From: Rhabdothermincola salaria
GTDB lineage: Bacteria > Actinomycetota > Acidimicrobiia > Acidimicrobiales > Acidimicrobilacustridaceae
Direction: 5' to 3'
Length of the DNA stretch: 64,000 bases
Assembly (NCBI RefSeq): GCF_021246445.1
Contig: NZ_JAJQXW010000001.1
Coordinates: 868,001 to 932,000, forward strand
This document shows, in pieces, positions 1 through 8,020 of this stretch. The translations under genes and the position numbers were made by a program. Each line of letters begins with the position of its first letter. The stretch's first letter is position 1. The notes under the pieces are model-generated. The model made no database searches, had not been told where the DNA came from, and saw nothing but the letters and a program-made list of their open reading frames with translations.

Positions 1-43
1 TCGATCCCGAGCTCCCCGAGCGGGTCGCGGTCGGCGCCGTCAC
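1..43 (-). CDS. Possible 5' end of a further minus-strand gene (partial)
   Basis: A GTG at 43-41 overlaps the stop of the glycosyltransferase gene as GTGA, the coupling used by many gene pairs in this window. The frame stays open to the left edge (MTAPTATRSG...). With only 14 codons no product can be named, and the overlap could be chance. Confidence 0.3.
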   Translation of the reverse strand, partial: MTAPTATRSGSSGS

Positions 44-1281
44 CGGAGGGTGGCGCCTCGACCCCGGCCCCGGGCGCGCCGCATGGCGTCGAGCGCGAGT
101 GGGGTGAACGCACCGAGGGCCGTGGCCTCCCAGGTGAAGGTGGCGGCGTGCTCGAGCGCCCCCTGCGAGAGGCGCTGACGGAGCTCGGCGTCGGTGAGCA
201 CGGCGATCAGGTCCTCGACGAGGCGTCGCGGATCGGGGGCGAGCAGACCGCTGAGGCCCGCGGCGACCGAGTCGCGGTGCCCGGCGATGTCGGTGGCGAC
301 CGCCGGCGTGCCGCAGGCGGCGGCCTCCGTGAGGGTCATTCCCCAGCCCTCGGCGATCGAGGCGCTGGTCACGGCCCAAGCCCGACGGTAGAGCGACACG
401 AGCTCCTCGTCGGACACCCGGCCGGCGAGGCGCACCCACTCGGTGGCGTCGAGGGCCGCGATCTGCTCCTCGAGGGCGGGGCGCTCGTAGCCGTCACCGA
501 CGATCACCAGCTGCAGGTCGGGCACCGAGCGGCGCACCTCGGCGGCCACGTCGAGCAGGACGTCGAACCGCTTGGAGGGCATCAGGCGACCGACGCTCAC
601 CAGGAGGGGCTCGGGGCTCTCCTCCTCGTCGCCCGGAGCGAAGCGTTCTTCGATGCCCGGCGGCACGACGCTGATCCGGCCCGGCTTGAGCCCGAGGTAG
701 TCGATCATCTCTCGTCGGGACGACTCCGACAGGGTGACGATCGGCGTGCGTCGGTAGAGCGGGGGAGCCAGTCGATGCTCGAAGAACTTGCCGGCGCTGG
801 CCAGCTTGTCCTCGAGGACCATGTCCCACATGTCGCGATGGACGTGGTGCATGAAGGCGATCTTCGGGCCCCGGGCCCACAGCGGCGTGAGGAAGGGCAC
901 GCCGTTCCAGATCTCCACGATGCCGTCGCGCGGCCCGTGCGCGCCCAGCAGCTCGGAGATCACCGAGGTGGGGAACACCATGAAGCGGCCGTGCTTGCGG
1001 ATGATGCGGTACCCGTCGCGCGTCCCTTCGAAGGGGTGGCCCTGGGCGTAGGAGGTGCGCATGGTGATGTCGAGGCCGGCCTCGGCCCAGATGGCCAGGA
1101 TCTTGGCCGCGTGGAGCTCGGAGCCTCCCGCCTCGATGTCGACGAGGTCTCGCCAGGCCAGCACGTGGATCCGCTCGAGCCCCGCCTCGGCGGCCAGTGC
1201 GGCCACCGCCTCGATCCCTTTGGACGCGACGCCGAGATCTCCCGACGGGGTCCCCGGTTGGTCTCGTGCCCCCCCGCTCAT
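40..1281 (-). CDS. Family 4-type (GT-B fold) glycosyltransferase
   Basis: A 413-residue glycosyltransferase of the GT4 kind, which moves a sugar from a nucleotide donor to a glycan or lipid acceptor at the inner face of the membrane. The N-terminal half is the acceptor domain and contains GGSELHAAKI, typical of the first GT-B loop. The C-terminal donor domain begins near LLVSVGRLMPSKRF and carries the E-x7-E signature in EGWGMTLTEA (about residues 307-315), followed by GTPAVATDIAG. It lies 13 bp downstream of the flavoprotein gene on the same strand, so the two are probably co-transcribed in surface-glycan synthesis. Sugar and acceptor cannot be read from the sequence. Confidence 0.88.
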   Translation of the reverse strand: MSGGARDQPGTPSGDLGVASKGIEAVAALAAEAGLERIHVLAWRDLVDIEAGGSELHAAKILAIWAEAGLDITMRTSYAQGHPFEGTRDGYRIIRKHGRFMVFPTSVISELLGAHGPRDGIVEIWNGVPFLTPLWARGPKIAFMHHVHRDMWDMVLEDKLASAGKFFEHRLAPPLYRRTPIVTLSESSRREMIDYLGLKPGRISVVPPGIEERFAPGDEEESPEPLLVSVGRLMPSKRFDVLLDVAAEVRRSVPDLQLVIVGDGYERPALEEQIAALDATEWVRLAGRVSDEELVSLYRRAWAVTSASIAEGWGMTLTEAAACGTPAVATDIAGHRDSVAAGLSGLLAPDPRRLVEDLIAVLTDAELRQRLSQGALEHAATFTWEATALGAFTPLALDAMRRARGRGRGATLR

Positions 1282-1294
1282 GTGCGGCCCCCGG

Positions 1295-2908
1295 TCAGGG
1301 GGAGGTCCGGTTGACGGGGTGGTCGGGCCCGTAGGCGTCCCGCGAGATCACCGGTGCGTCACGTCCGGTGCCCCCTCCGCCCGACGATGCAGCGGCCGCG
1401 TCGGCCTTCTCCTCGTGGTACTCCTCTTCGACGTTGACCTCCCACACGTCGTGGTGGGTGCCCTCGACCAGGTTCTCGACGGTCAGCATCGCCGTGTACA
1501 TCGAGTGGTCCTGGTTGTTGTACCGGTGCATGCCGTTGCGGCCCACCGGATGGACGTTGGGGGTGTTGGCGACCAGCCAGTCGCGCAGGCGCTGCACGTT
1601 GGCCTTGTAGTGCTCGTCGTAGAACGGATAGGCCTTCGGCATCCGCACCACGTAGCCGGCCTCGACCGCCGACGCCGGCACCAGGCCGATGTGCTCGAGC
1701 TCGCGCTTGGCCAACTCGACCAGGTCGGCGTCGTCTGCGCTCCAGAGGTGGTCGCCCTCGAAGACGAAGTACTCGAGGCCCAGGCAGGTGCGCCCCTCCT
1801 TGACCATGTAGGGCGACCAGGAGGCGAAGTTCTGGATGCGCCCCACCTCGACCTCGGGGGAGTGGATGTAGATCCAGTTGTCCGGGAACGAGGCGCTCTC
1901 GGGCACGACGAGGGCCACGGTCAGGAAGTCTCGGTAGGCCAGGTCGTCGGCTGCCTGGAGCACGTCTGCCGGAACCGGCGGATCCATCGCCCGCAGCAGC
2001 TGCGACATCGGCATCGACGAGATCACCTCGTCGCACGGGTACTCGGTCTCGACCCCGTCGCGGGTCGCCGCCACCACGGCCACGGCCTGGCCGTCGGCGT
2101 GGCGCACCTTGGTGGCGCGCGTGCTCATGTGGACCTTGGTGCCGGCGGCCTCGACCTTCTCCTGGCACACCTCCCACATCTGGCCCGGTCCGTACTTGGG
2201 GTACTCGAACTCCTCGATGAGGCTGGTGATGTCGGTGGCCTTGCGCTTGGCCAGGAACGGCAGGTACCTCGACAGCTCGTCGATGACGGCGTTGAGCCCG
2301 GCGTTGAGCAGCGACATGTTCTTGATGCGCTGCGCCGCCCAGTCGGCCTGGATCTCGCTGGCGGAGACGCCCCAGACCTTCTCGTTGTAGGTCTTGAAGA
2401 AGTGCTCGTAGAGGCGGCGGCCGAACCGGGCGGTGATCCAGTCCTCGAGGCTGGTGTCGGCCCTGGGTCGCCCGAGCAGGCGCCGCACGCCGCCGTCGGC
2501 GCGCGCGTAGAAGTACGAGGCCACGCATCGGGTGGCCTCGACGAACCCGAGGTTCTTGAGGGCGTTGGACGCCTTGAGCGGGTAGTCGAAGTACTTGCCG
2601 TCGTAGAAGATCCGGCTCATCCGGGGGCGCAGCAGGAAGTCCTCGGCCGGCAGGATCTCGTGCCACAGCTCCTCGACGGGCTTGACCTTGGTGAAGAAGC
2701 GATGCCCGCCGATGTCGAAGCGCCACCCATCGCGCTCGACCGTGCGGGAGATGCCGCCCACGATGTTGTCGGACTCGAGCACGGTCGCCGCCACGTCGTG
2801 CTTGTTGAGCTGGTAGGCGGCGGTGAGCCCGGCCGGGCCCGCACCGATGATGACGACCTGGGGATCGGGGCGCTGGTCAGCGCGCGCCGAGGCGTCGACT
2901 GGGGTCAT
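1295..2908 (-). CDS. FAD/NAD(P)-binding oxidoreductase, UDP-galactopyranose mutase-like
   Basis: A 537-residue flavoprotein. The N-terminus has the dinucleotide-binding GAGPAGL (about residues 22-28), followed by a GGHRFFTKV block seen in amine-oxidase / UDP-galactopyranose-mutase-like enzymes that sit among glycosyltransferase genes. The open frame extends 107 codons further upstream, but the ATG at 2908 gives a normal N-terminus just before the Rossmann motif and avoids running into the divergent gene. In mutases the reduced flavin rearranges a sugar nucleotide; a redox role on another substrate is equally possible. The neighbouring GT4 and two GT-C genes support a glycan role. Family assignment is good, substrate unknown. 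Confidence 0.78.
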   Translation of the reverse strand: MTPVDASARADQRPDPQVVIIGAGPAGLTAAYQLNKHDVAATVLESDNIVGGISRTVERDGWRFDIGGHRFFTKVKPVEELWHEILPAEDFLLRPRMSRIFYDGKYFDYPLKASNALKNLGFVEATRCVASYFYARADGGVRRLLGRPRADTSLEDWITARFGRRLYEHFFKTYNEKVWGVSASEIQADWAAQRIKNMSLLNAGLNAVIDELSRYLPFLAKRKATDITSLIEEFEYPKYGPGQMWEVCQEKVEAAGTKVHMSTRATKVRHADGQAVAVVAATRDGVETEYPCDEVISSMPMSQLLRAMDPPVPADVLQAADDLAYRDFLTVALVVPESASFPDNWIYIHSPEVEVGRIQNFASWSPYMVKEGRTCLGLEYFVFEGDHLWSADDADLVELAKRELEHIGLVPASAVEAGYVVRMPKAYPFYDEHYKANVQRLRDWLVANTPNVHPVGRNGMHRYNNQDHSMYTAMLTVENLVEGTHHDVWEVNVEEEYHEEKADAAAASSGGGGTGRDAPVISRDAYGPDHPVNRTSP

Positions 2909-3018
2909 GGAGGCGTCACTTTCACGGATCGAGGACCGTCCGAGTCTACTGAAGGTGCCGGGGGCGACCGTGCACCCCGCGCCGGGCCGGGGTTCGCTGG
3001 GACGCCGGGGCCCGCAGG

Positions 3019-3024
3019 TAGTCT
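3019..3024 (+). promoter_or_regulatory. Leaderless -10 box TAGTCT
   Basis: TAGTCT lies 8 nt before the ATG at 3033, which places the transcript start at or next to the start codon. It also decides the start of the following gene, since the frame is open further upstream. Confidence 0.6.
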
Positions 3025-3032
3025 CCGCGCTC

Positions 3033-4610
3033 ATGCGCGAGACCCGCCCGCAGGGCGAGCACCCCGACGAACGGGCCCCCGAGTCCCCCGACGGTCTCGG
3101 CGCCCCGCCCGAGATCCTGGTCGTGGCGCTGGCGGCGGTGGCGGCGGGCATCGTGCTGCGCTTCGTCACCCGCTCGGCGCTCTGGCTCGACGAGGCCCTG
3201 ACCGTCAACATCGCCGAGCTGGCGGTCACGGACCTCTTCGAAGCGCTGCGCCAGGACGGCCACCCACCGCTCTACTACCTGATGCTGCACGGATGGATGG
3301 AGCTCTTCGGCACCGGCGACGTGGCCGTGCGCGCCCTGTCCGGTGTGCTCGGGGTGCTCAGCCTGCCGCTGGCCTTCCTCTACGGTCGCCGCCGAGGGGG
3401 CCCGGTCCTCGGGTGGTGCCTCACGGCAGTGGTGGCGCTGTCGCCGTTCGCGCTGCGCTACAGCACCGAGACCCGCATGTACTCGCTGGTGGTGCTCCTC
3501 GTGCTCGTGGGGGCCCTGCTCCTCGACGACGTGATGGCTCGGGGGCGCGCCACCCCGCTGCGCCTGGTCGGGATCGCCCTCACCACGGCGGCCCTGCTCT
3601 ACACGCACTACTGGGCCATCTGGTTGCTCGCCGCGGTCACCCTCGGGCTGGGTTGGCGCCTCTGGCGCCGGCGGGGGAGCGGCGAGAGGGGGCCGGTGGT
3701 CCCGGTGCTGGGCGCCATGGTGCTCGGCGGGGTTCTCTACCTGCCCTGGGTGCCCACCATGCTCTACCAGTCGGCCAACACCGGCACCCCGTGGGCCGGG
3801 CCGGTGCGACCCACCACCGTGGTCAGCATCACCATGGTCGACTTCGCCGCCGGGTCGTTCCCCGACGGACCGCTGGTGGCGTTCGTCGTGGCCACGGTCG
3901 CCCTGCTCGGGCTGTTCGGGCGGGGTATCGACCGCCACACGATCCGCCTCGACCTGCGCACCGTCCCCCAGCTGCGGCCCGAGGCCGCGCTGGTCGCGCT
4001 GACCATGGTCCTCGGCACCGTGTTCATCTACGCCACGTGGAGCGCCTACGCCACCCGATATGCCGCCGTGGTGCTGCCCCTCTACTTCGTCCTCGTGGCC
4101 GGTGGCATCACCCGCTTCGTGGGCCGGGCCGTGCGTGTCGGCGTCCTGGTGGTGGTCCTCACCGCCATGTCGATCGGTGCCATCTGGAACGTCCGCGACC
4201 AGCGCACGCAGGCTCGCGTCAACGCGGAGGCGATCGCCTCCGAGGCCGGACCCGGTGACCTGGTCATCTACTGCCCGGACCAGCTGGGACCAGCGGGCAG
4301 CCGGGAGCTCGGTGACGACATCGAACAGGTCGTGTACCCCACGTTCGGCGATCCCGAGCGGATCGACTGGGTGGACTACGGCGAGCGCAACACCGCCGCC
4401 GATCCGGACGCCTTCGCCGCCGAAGCCCTCGCCCGGGCCGGCGATCGGGGCATCTTCCTCGTCTGGAACGCGTCGTACCGCACGTTCGAGACCCAGTGCG
4501 AGCGGCTCCTCTCCGCCATCGCCACCGCTCGCCCCACGATCGAGCTCGTCCCGAACCGCGGCGGGACCTTCTTCGAGCACGCGACCGTGAGCTGGAGCCC
4601 TCCCCTATGA
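3033..4610 (+). CDS. GT39/ArnT-like (GT-C) membrane glycosyltransferase
   Basis: A 525-residue polytopic membrane protein with about ten hydrophobic segments. The first extracytoplasmic loop carries the acidic motif in LWLDEALTV, then DGHPPLYYLMLHGWM and YSTETRMYSL, all characteristic of PMT/ArnT-like GT-C enzymes that take sugars from polyprenyl-phosphate donors at the outer face of the membrane. The last 120 or so residues form a soluble extracytoplasmic domain. The ATG at 3033 follows the TAGTCT box. The stop overlaps the next gene's ATG (ATGA), so the two are coupled. The gene is divergent from the flavoprotein/GT4 pair. Sugar and acceptor are unknown. Confidence 0.82.
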   Translation: MRETRPQGEHPDERAPESPDGLGAPPEILVVALAAVAAGIVLRFVTRSALWLDEALTVNIAELAVTDLFEALRQDGHPPLYYLMLHGWMELFGTGDVAVRALSGVLGVLSLPLAFLYGRRRGGPVLGWCLTAVVALSPFALRYSTETRMYSLVVLLVLVGALLLDDVMARGRATPLRLVGIALTTAALLYTHYWAIWLLAAVTLGLGWRLWRRRGSGERGPVVPVLGAMVLGGVLYLPWVPTMLYQSANTGTPWAGPVRPTTVVSITMVDFAAGSFPDGPLVAFVVATVALLGLFGRGIDRHTIRLDLRTVPQLRPEAALVALTMVLGTVFIYATWSAYATRYAAVVLPLYFVLVAGGITRFVGRAVRVGVLVVVLTAMSIGAIWNVRDQRTQARVNAEAIASEAGPGDLVIYCPDQLGPAGSRELGDDIEQVVYPTFGDPERIDWVDYGERNTAADPDAFAAEALARAGDRGIFLVWNASYRTFETQCERLLSAIATARPTIELVPNRGGTFFEHATVSWSPPL

Positions 4611-5716
4611 CCGTGCTCCGGGGTGCGGCCACCGACCTGCGCGCCGTGGCCCTCCCGTGGATCACCGCTCGGGTGCTCGTCGGGATCGGATTCGTCGTGG
4701 CCATGGCCGTGGCCGACCGCCTGGTTCCGGGCAACGAGCCCACCGCGCTCACCGAAGGCCTCGTGGCGTGGGACGGCACCTGGTACCGCGACATCGCCGA
4801 CGTCGGCTACCAGGCCCTGCCCGACGAGGGCCTGCGCTTCTTCCCGCTGTTCCCCCTGCTGGGCCGGTTCCTCTCGCCCCTGATGCTCGGGCGGGGGGAC
4901 GTGGCGCTCGTCATCGTGGCCAACCTGGCCTCGTTGGCCCTGGCCGTGGGCGTGCGTCGCCTGGTGCTGTTCGAACGCGGCAACACCGCCCTCGCCGACC
5001 GGGCCGTCTGGTTCACGGCGTTGTTCCCCGGGGCCTTCGTGTTGAGCTGGGCCTACGCCGAGGCGCTGTGGATGCTGGCCGCGGTCGTGCTGTTCTGGGC
5101 GGCCCGCTCCCGCCACTGGTGGTGGGCGGCCGGAGCCGGGCTGGTGGCCGGGGGCACTCGGCCCCTCGGCATCCTGCTGGCCGTCGTCGTGGTGATCGAG
5201 CTGGCCCGTGTCTGGCGACGGGCCCGCAACGACGAGCGCATCGCCGGGGTGGTGGCGGCGCTCGCACCCGCCCTCGGCTCGGGCGCGTACCTGCTCTGGG
5301 TGGGCGCCGCCTACGGCGACCCGTGGCTGCCACTCAGCGTGCAGAGCCCGCTGCGAGGCGACTCCACCAACCCGTTCGCTCGCGTGTGGGACGGGCTGGG
5401 CCAGATGGTCGGGCCGGAGGCCTTGGGCGACGGCCTGCACATCCCCTTCGCCCTGGCGTTCGTCGTGTTGTTGGTGCTGGTGTGGCGGTGGTGGCCGGCG
5501 TCCTACGGAGCCTTCGCCACGGCCCTGCTCGTCGTGGCCCTGGCGGCCGAGAACCTCAACTCGCTGGAGCGCTACGCCCTCAGCGCCTTCCCCCTGGCCC
5601 TGGCTCTGGCCGGGCTCACCCGTGACGACCGGGTCGAACGGGTGGCCCTCACCGCCCTGGCCGGAGGGATGGTCGCGCTGAGCTCGATGGCCTGGTTGGG
5701 CACCTACGTGCCCTGA
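4607..5716 (+). CDS. PIG-V-like (GT76) mannosyltransferase-family membrane protein
   Basis: A 369-residue membrane protein with multiple hydrophobic helices. The segment WDGTWYRDIADVGY (about residues 46-59) matches the WDG-x-W/Y-x-x-IA pattern of PIG-V-type GT-C mannosyltransferases, and ENLNSLERY near the C-terminus resembles their conserved SxxRY block. The start is fixed by the 4-bp ATGA overlap with the preceding GT-C gene. Its 3' end overlaps the convergent VOC gene by 13 bp. Bacterial members act on polyprenyl-linked sugars in cell-surface glycan assembly; the particular glycan is not deducible. Confidence 0.78.
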   Translation: MTVLRGAATDLRAVALPWITARVLVGIGFVVAMAVADRLVPGNEPTALTEGLVAWDGTWYRDIADVGYQALPDEGLRFFPLFPLLGRFLSPLMLGRGDVALVIVANLASLALAVGVRRLVLFERGNTALADRAVWFTALFPGAFVLSWAYAEALWMLAAVVLFWAARSRHWWWAAGAGLVAGGTRPLGILLAVVVVIELARVWRRARNDERIAGVVAALAPALGSGAYLLWVGAAYGDPWLPLSVQSPLRGDSTNPFARVWDGLGQMVGPEALGDGLHIPFALAFVVLLVLVWRWWPASYGAFATALLVVALAAENLNSLERYALSAFPLALALAGLTRDDRVERVALTALAGGMVALSSMAWLGTYVP

Positions 5717-6273
5717 CCGGCCTCGGGTGTCATCACCGAGAACACCGCGCCCTGGGGGTCGGCGAGGGTCGCCATCGTCCCCACACCGGGGATGGTCATC
5801 GCCTCCATGTGGACCTGCGCCCCCGACGTGCGGGCCCGCTCCACCGTGCCGGCCACGTCGTCGACGTGGAAGTACACCATCCAGAAGCTGGGCATGCCCT
5901 CGACGGGTGGGGCCATGGCCCCGGCGATGCCGTCGGAGCTCCCACCCTCGACGTGGAAGACGGTGTAGGAGCCGTCCGGCATCGGTACGGTCTCGGCCGT
6001 CCAGCCGAACACGTCGGCGTAGAAGCCGGTGACGGCGTCGGGGGAGGGGGTGACGAGCTCGTTCCAGGTGAGCGCCCCGTGCTCGTCGATGATCTCGGCC
6101 CCGATGTGGTCGCGGGCCTGCCACAGCCCCAGCACGGCGCCCGCGGGGTCCGCCACGACGGCCATCCGGCCGGAGGTCATGACGTCCATCGGCGGCTGGA
6201 GAACCTGCCCGCCGGCGGCGCTCACCCGGCTCACCGCGGCCTCGACGTCGTCCACCGCGACGTAGGGGCACCG
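5704..6273 (-). pseudogene. VOC/glyoxalase family protein, 5' end missing
   Basis: The readable product contains the C-terminal half of one VOC module (from PYVAVDDVEAAV, through a block ending VVADPAGAVLGLWQ) and a complete second module (about residues 60-183, WNELVTPSPDAVTGFYADVFGW to DPQGAVFSVM). Two-module proteins of this type are about 250-270 residues and begin with the beta strands of module 1. Here those are absent: in frame, a TAG at 6276-6274 stands five codons before PYVAV. A GTG at 6255 could start a shortened 183-residue protein. The break lies at the same place where an HxlR-type gene on the other strand loses its own 5' part, so both look like products of one deletion. Confidence 0.6.
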
Positions 6274-6709
6274 CTACCGCCTGACCAGCCGCGGTCGTGA
6301 GCTCGGGCCGGTCGTGCACGAGCTCACCCGGTTCGGGGTGGCGTCGTGGGCCGACCCGGACCTGGTGCCCCCACCGGCCCGGTTGGTGCGGGGGGCCCTC
6401 CTGGCCCTGATGGACCCGGGCGCGCTCGACGCCGAGGGATGGGCCGTCGACATCTCCCTGGGAGAGGGTCGCGAGGTCGGGCTCACGGTGGCCCCCGCCA
6501 CGCCCGAGCGTCGGGGCCTGCGACGCCTGCGCCTGGCCGAGACCGGCACAGCCGCGGCCGCCGGCACCGTGGACACCACCCTCGGCACGCTTCGCCGGCT
6601 CCGCCTGGGGGAGTGCACCGAGGCGGACGCGGTGGCCACCGGGCAGCTGCTGGTCGACCTGCCCGCAACGACACGGGCCCGGGTCGCGAGCCTCCTCGGG
6701 TGGAGCTGA
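6266..6709 (+). pseudogene. HxlR-type regulator, DNA-binding N-terminus missing
   Basis: The frame 6266-6709 reads GHRYRLTSRGRELGPVVHELTRFG, which matches the end of an HxlR winged helix (wing strand Y-x-LT-x-x-G-x-L, then the dimer helix), followed by about 120 residues of a C-terminal sensor-like domain. The recognition helix, expected some 60-70 residues upstream, is absent: a TAG at 6263-6265 closes the frame. A GTG at 6314 could give a 131-residue product without a DNA-binding domain. The VOC gene on the opposite strand is truncated at the same position. Regulator identity is moderate; loss of the 5' part is clear. Confidence 0.55.
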
Positions 6710-6774
6710 ACCGTCCCGCCCCGTCGATGCCGCCGCCGGTCGAGACACGTCGTGCCGGTGTCGCTGACGGGCGC

Positions 6775-6780
6775 GACAAT
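6775..6780 (+). promoter_or_regulatory. Probable leaderless -10 box GACAAT
   Basis: GACAAT sits 7 nt before the ATG of cutA at 6788, the same spacing as the TANNNT boxes elsewhere in this window. It supports the ATG over an in-frame GTG 36 nt upstream. Confidence 0.4.
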
Positions 6781-6787
6781 CGGTGAG

Positions 6788-7114
6788 ATGTCCGATCCCA
6801 CGACCCAGGTCACCGAGGTGCGCACCCGGGCCGACGACCGCGCCGGCCTCGACGAGATGGCGCGCCGTCTGGTCGACTCGGAGCTGGCCGCCTGCGTGCA
6901 CGTGCGAGGCCCCGAACGCTCCACCTACCGTTGGCAGGGCCGGCTCGTCGTCGACGACGAGTACGAGCTCACCGCCGTCACGACGGCGGACCGGGCGGAA
7001 GCGGTGGTGGCGGCGATCACCGAGGCGCACCCCTACGAGCTGCCCTCGGTCCTGCAGTCGTCGGCCACGGCCACGGCGGCCTATGCCACCTGGGTCGACG
7101 CCGAGACGCGGTGA
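6788..7114 (+). CDS. cutA: CutA1-family divalent ion tolerance protein
   Basis: A 108-residue CutA1 homologue; the family forms very stable trimers with a ferredoxin-like fold and has been linked to divalent metal tolerance, although its biochemical role is unsettled. Diagnostic are LVDSELAACVHVRGPERSTYRWQG (with the A-A-C-V strand near residue 36) and YELPSVLQ near residue 85, equivalent to the HPY-E-x-P motif (AHPYELPSV). The stop overlaps the following GTG by 4 bp. Length is normal for the family. Confidence 0.9.
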   Translation: MSDPTTQVTEVRTRADDRAGLDEMARRLVDSELAACVHVRGPERSTYRWQGRLVVDDEYELTAVTTADRAEAVVAAITEAHPYELPSVLQSSATATAAYATWVDAETR

Positions 7115-7419
7115 GCGGCCCGGCCTCGACGTTCCGGTTCACCGCGAAGGTGTGGGAGCACCACGGCCCCGCCTCGTGGTTCTTCGTCAGCCTCCCGGAG
7201 CAGGAGGCCGACGAGATCGAGGCCACCCGTGCCGACGGAGCCCGCGGGTTCGGATCGGTCCGCGTCGCCGTACGGATCGGCGAGACCAGGTGGGAGACGT
7301 CGCTCTTCCCCGATTCGAAGCGAGCCACCTACCTGCTGCCGGTGAAGAAGGCGGTGCGCCGCGCCGAGGACCTCGGCGACGGTTCCACCGTGGTCGTCGA
7401 TCTCGAGGTCCTGGCCTGA
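7111..7419 (+). CDS. DUF1905 domain protein
   Basis: A 102-residue single-domain protein matching DUF1905: a beta-rich fold beginning FRFTAKVWEHHGPASWFFV and containing the GFGSVRVAVRIGETRWETSLFP block and a terminal VVVDLEVL strand. Family members are small cytoplasmic proteins of unknown biochemical function. The GTG start is set by the GTGA overlap with cutA, implying one transcript. Confidence 0.75.
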   Translation: MSGPASTFRFTAKVWEHHGPASWFFVSLPEQEADEIEATRADGARGFGSVRVAVRIGETRWETSLFPDSKRATYLLPVKKAVRRAEDLGDGSTVVVDLEVLA

Positions 7420-7431
7420 TCCCCCGCCCGG

Positions 7432-7662
7432 TCAGCTGGCCGCTCGCAGGAAGGCCTCGTCCGGGCCTTGGGCTTCGACGCGGCGCACACCGAGCACCTC
7501 GGAGGTGCGGAAGCTGGCGAGGCGCACGCTCCAGCGATCGATGATGCGGCGGTCCGGATCAGTGCGGAAGAAGGTCGTGAGCTGGCCCTCCTGGGCGTAG
7601 GCGTCGGCGCCCTCGATCCGTTCCACCCGGTCGTTCTTCAAGGTGATCTCGTGGCTGACCAT
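7432..7662 (-). CDS. Small hypothetical protein (76 aa)
   Basis: A 76-residue soluble protein with no family I recognise; it reads like a single beta-rich domain (VSHEITLKNDRVERIEGADAY...). A clear ribosome binding site, GAAGGAG, stands 7 nt before the ATG, unlike the many leaderless genes around it. The gene is convergent with the DUF1905 gene (12 bp apart). A possible promoter lies upstream at about 7695-7724. Confidence 0.7.
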   Translation of the reverse strand: MVSHEITLKNDRVERIEGADAYAQEGQLTTFFRTDPDRRIIDRWSVRLASFRTSEVLGVRRVEAQGPDEAFLRAAS

Positions 7663-7694
7663 GGTCGGGCTCCTTCGTCACGTCGGTCACCCGA

Positions 7695-7724
7695 ACCGTA
7701 CGAAGCCTTCCGTGTGGGCAACAA
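7695..7724 (-). promoter_or_regulatory. Candidate promoter for the 76-aa gene
   Basis: On the minus strand TTGTTG (7724-7719) and TACGGT (7700-7695) are separated by 18 bp, and the ATG with its GGAG site follows at 7662. The match to -35/-10 consensus is moderate. Confidence 0.35.
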
Positions 7725-7753
7725 GGGGAACAACCCTGTGACTTGCCTGGGGT

Positions 7754-7772
7754 CACAGGCCCCGGGCCTGTG
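7754..7772 (-). terminator. Palindromic hairpin downstream of the zinc-ribbon gene
   Basis: CACAGGCCC and GGGCCTGTG form a perfect 9-bp stem with a single C between them. It lies 35 bp beyond the stop of the minus-strand zinc-ribbon gene and just before the candidate promoter of the 76-aa gene. There is no T-tract, as is common for terminators in high-GC actinobacteria; an operator role is an alternative. Confidence 0.4.
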
Positions 7773-7806
7773 GAGAGCGGCCCGTGGGGCCCGCCGCTGC
7801 GCTGCC

Positions 7807-8013
7807 TCAGTCCTTCAGGGCGACGGCGTTGGGGGTGACGTTCATCTTCGGTTCGTACGCCGAGGCCTCGACATCACGCGCCTCAGCGGCGTACGCGGCT
7901 CGGAGCTGCTGGCGGCACTCGGCGCACGGCCCGTAGAAGCGCAGATCGGCCTCTGCCCCGCAGCGGGGGCACACGACGTGGAGCGGCTCGTCGGAGACGA
8001 CCAGGTCGGACAT
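7807..8013 (-). CDS. Small zinc-ribbon protein (68 aa)
   Basis: A 68-residue protein with two Cys pairs, CPRCG (about residues 16-20) and CAEC (about residues 31-34), forming a typical zinc ribbon with a short linker. The C-terminal half is charged and probably disordered. It starts 7 bp downstream of the cyclophilin gene on the same strand, so the two are likely co-transcribed. Function unknown. Confidence 0.72.
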   Translation of the reverse strand: MSDLVVSDEPLHVVCPRCGAEADLRFYGPCAECRQQLRAAYAAEARDVEASAYEPKMNVTPNAVALKD

Positions 8014-8020
8014 GGTCGGA

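Noticed and set aside
1055-4258. A 1,067-codon plus-strand frame across the flavoprotein and GT-C genes
   Set aside because: It conflicts with two motif-supported genes, and its product is low-complexity.
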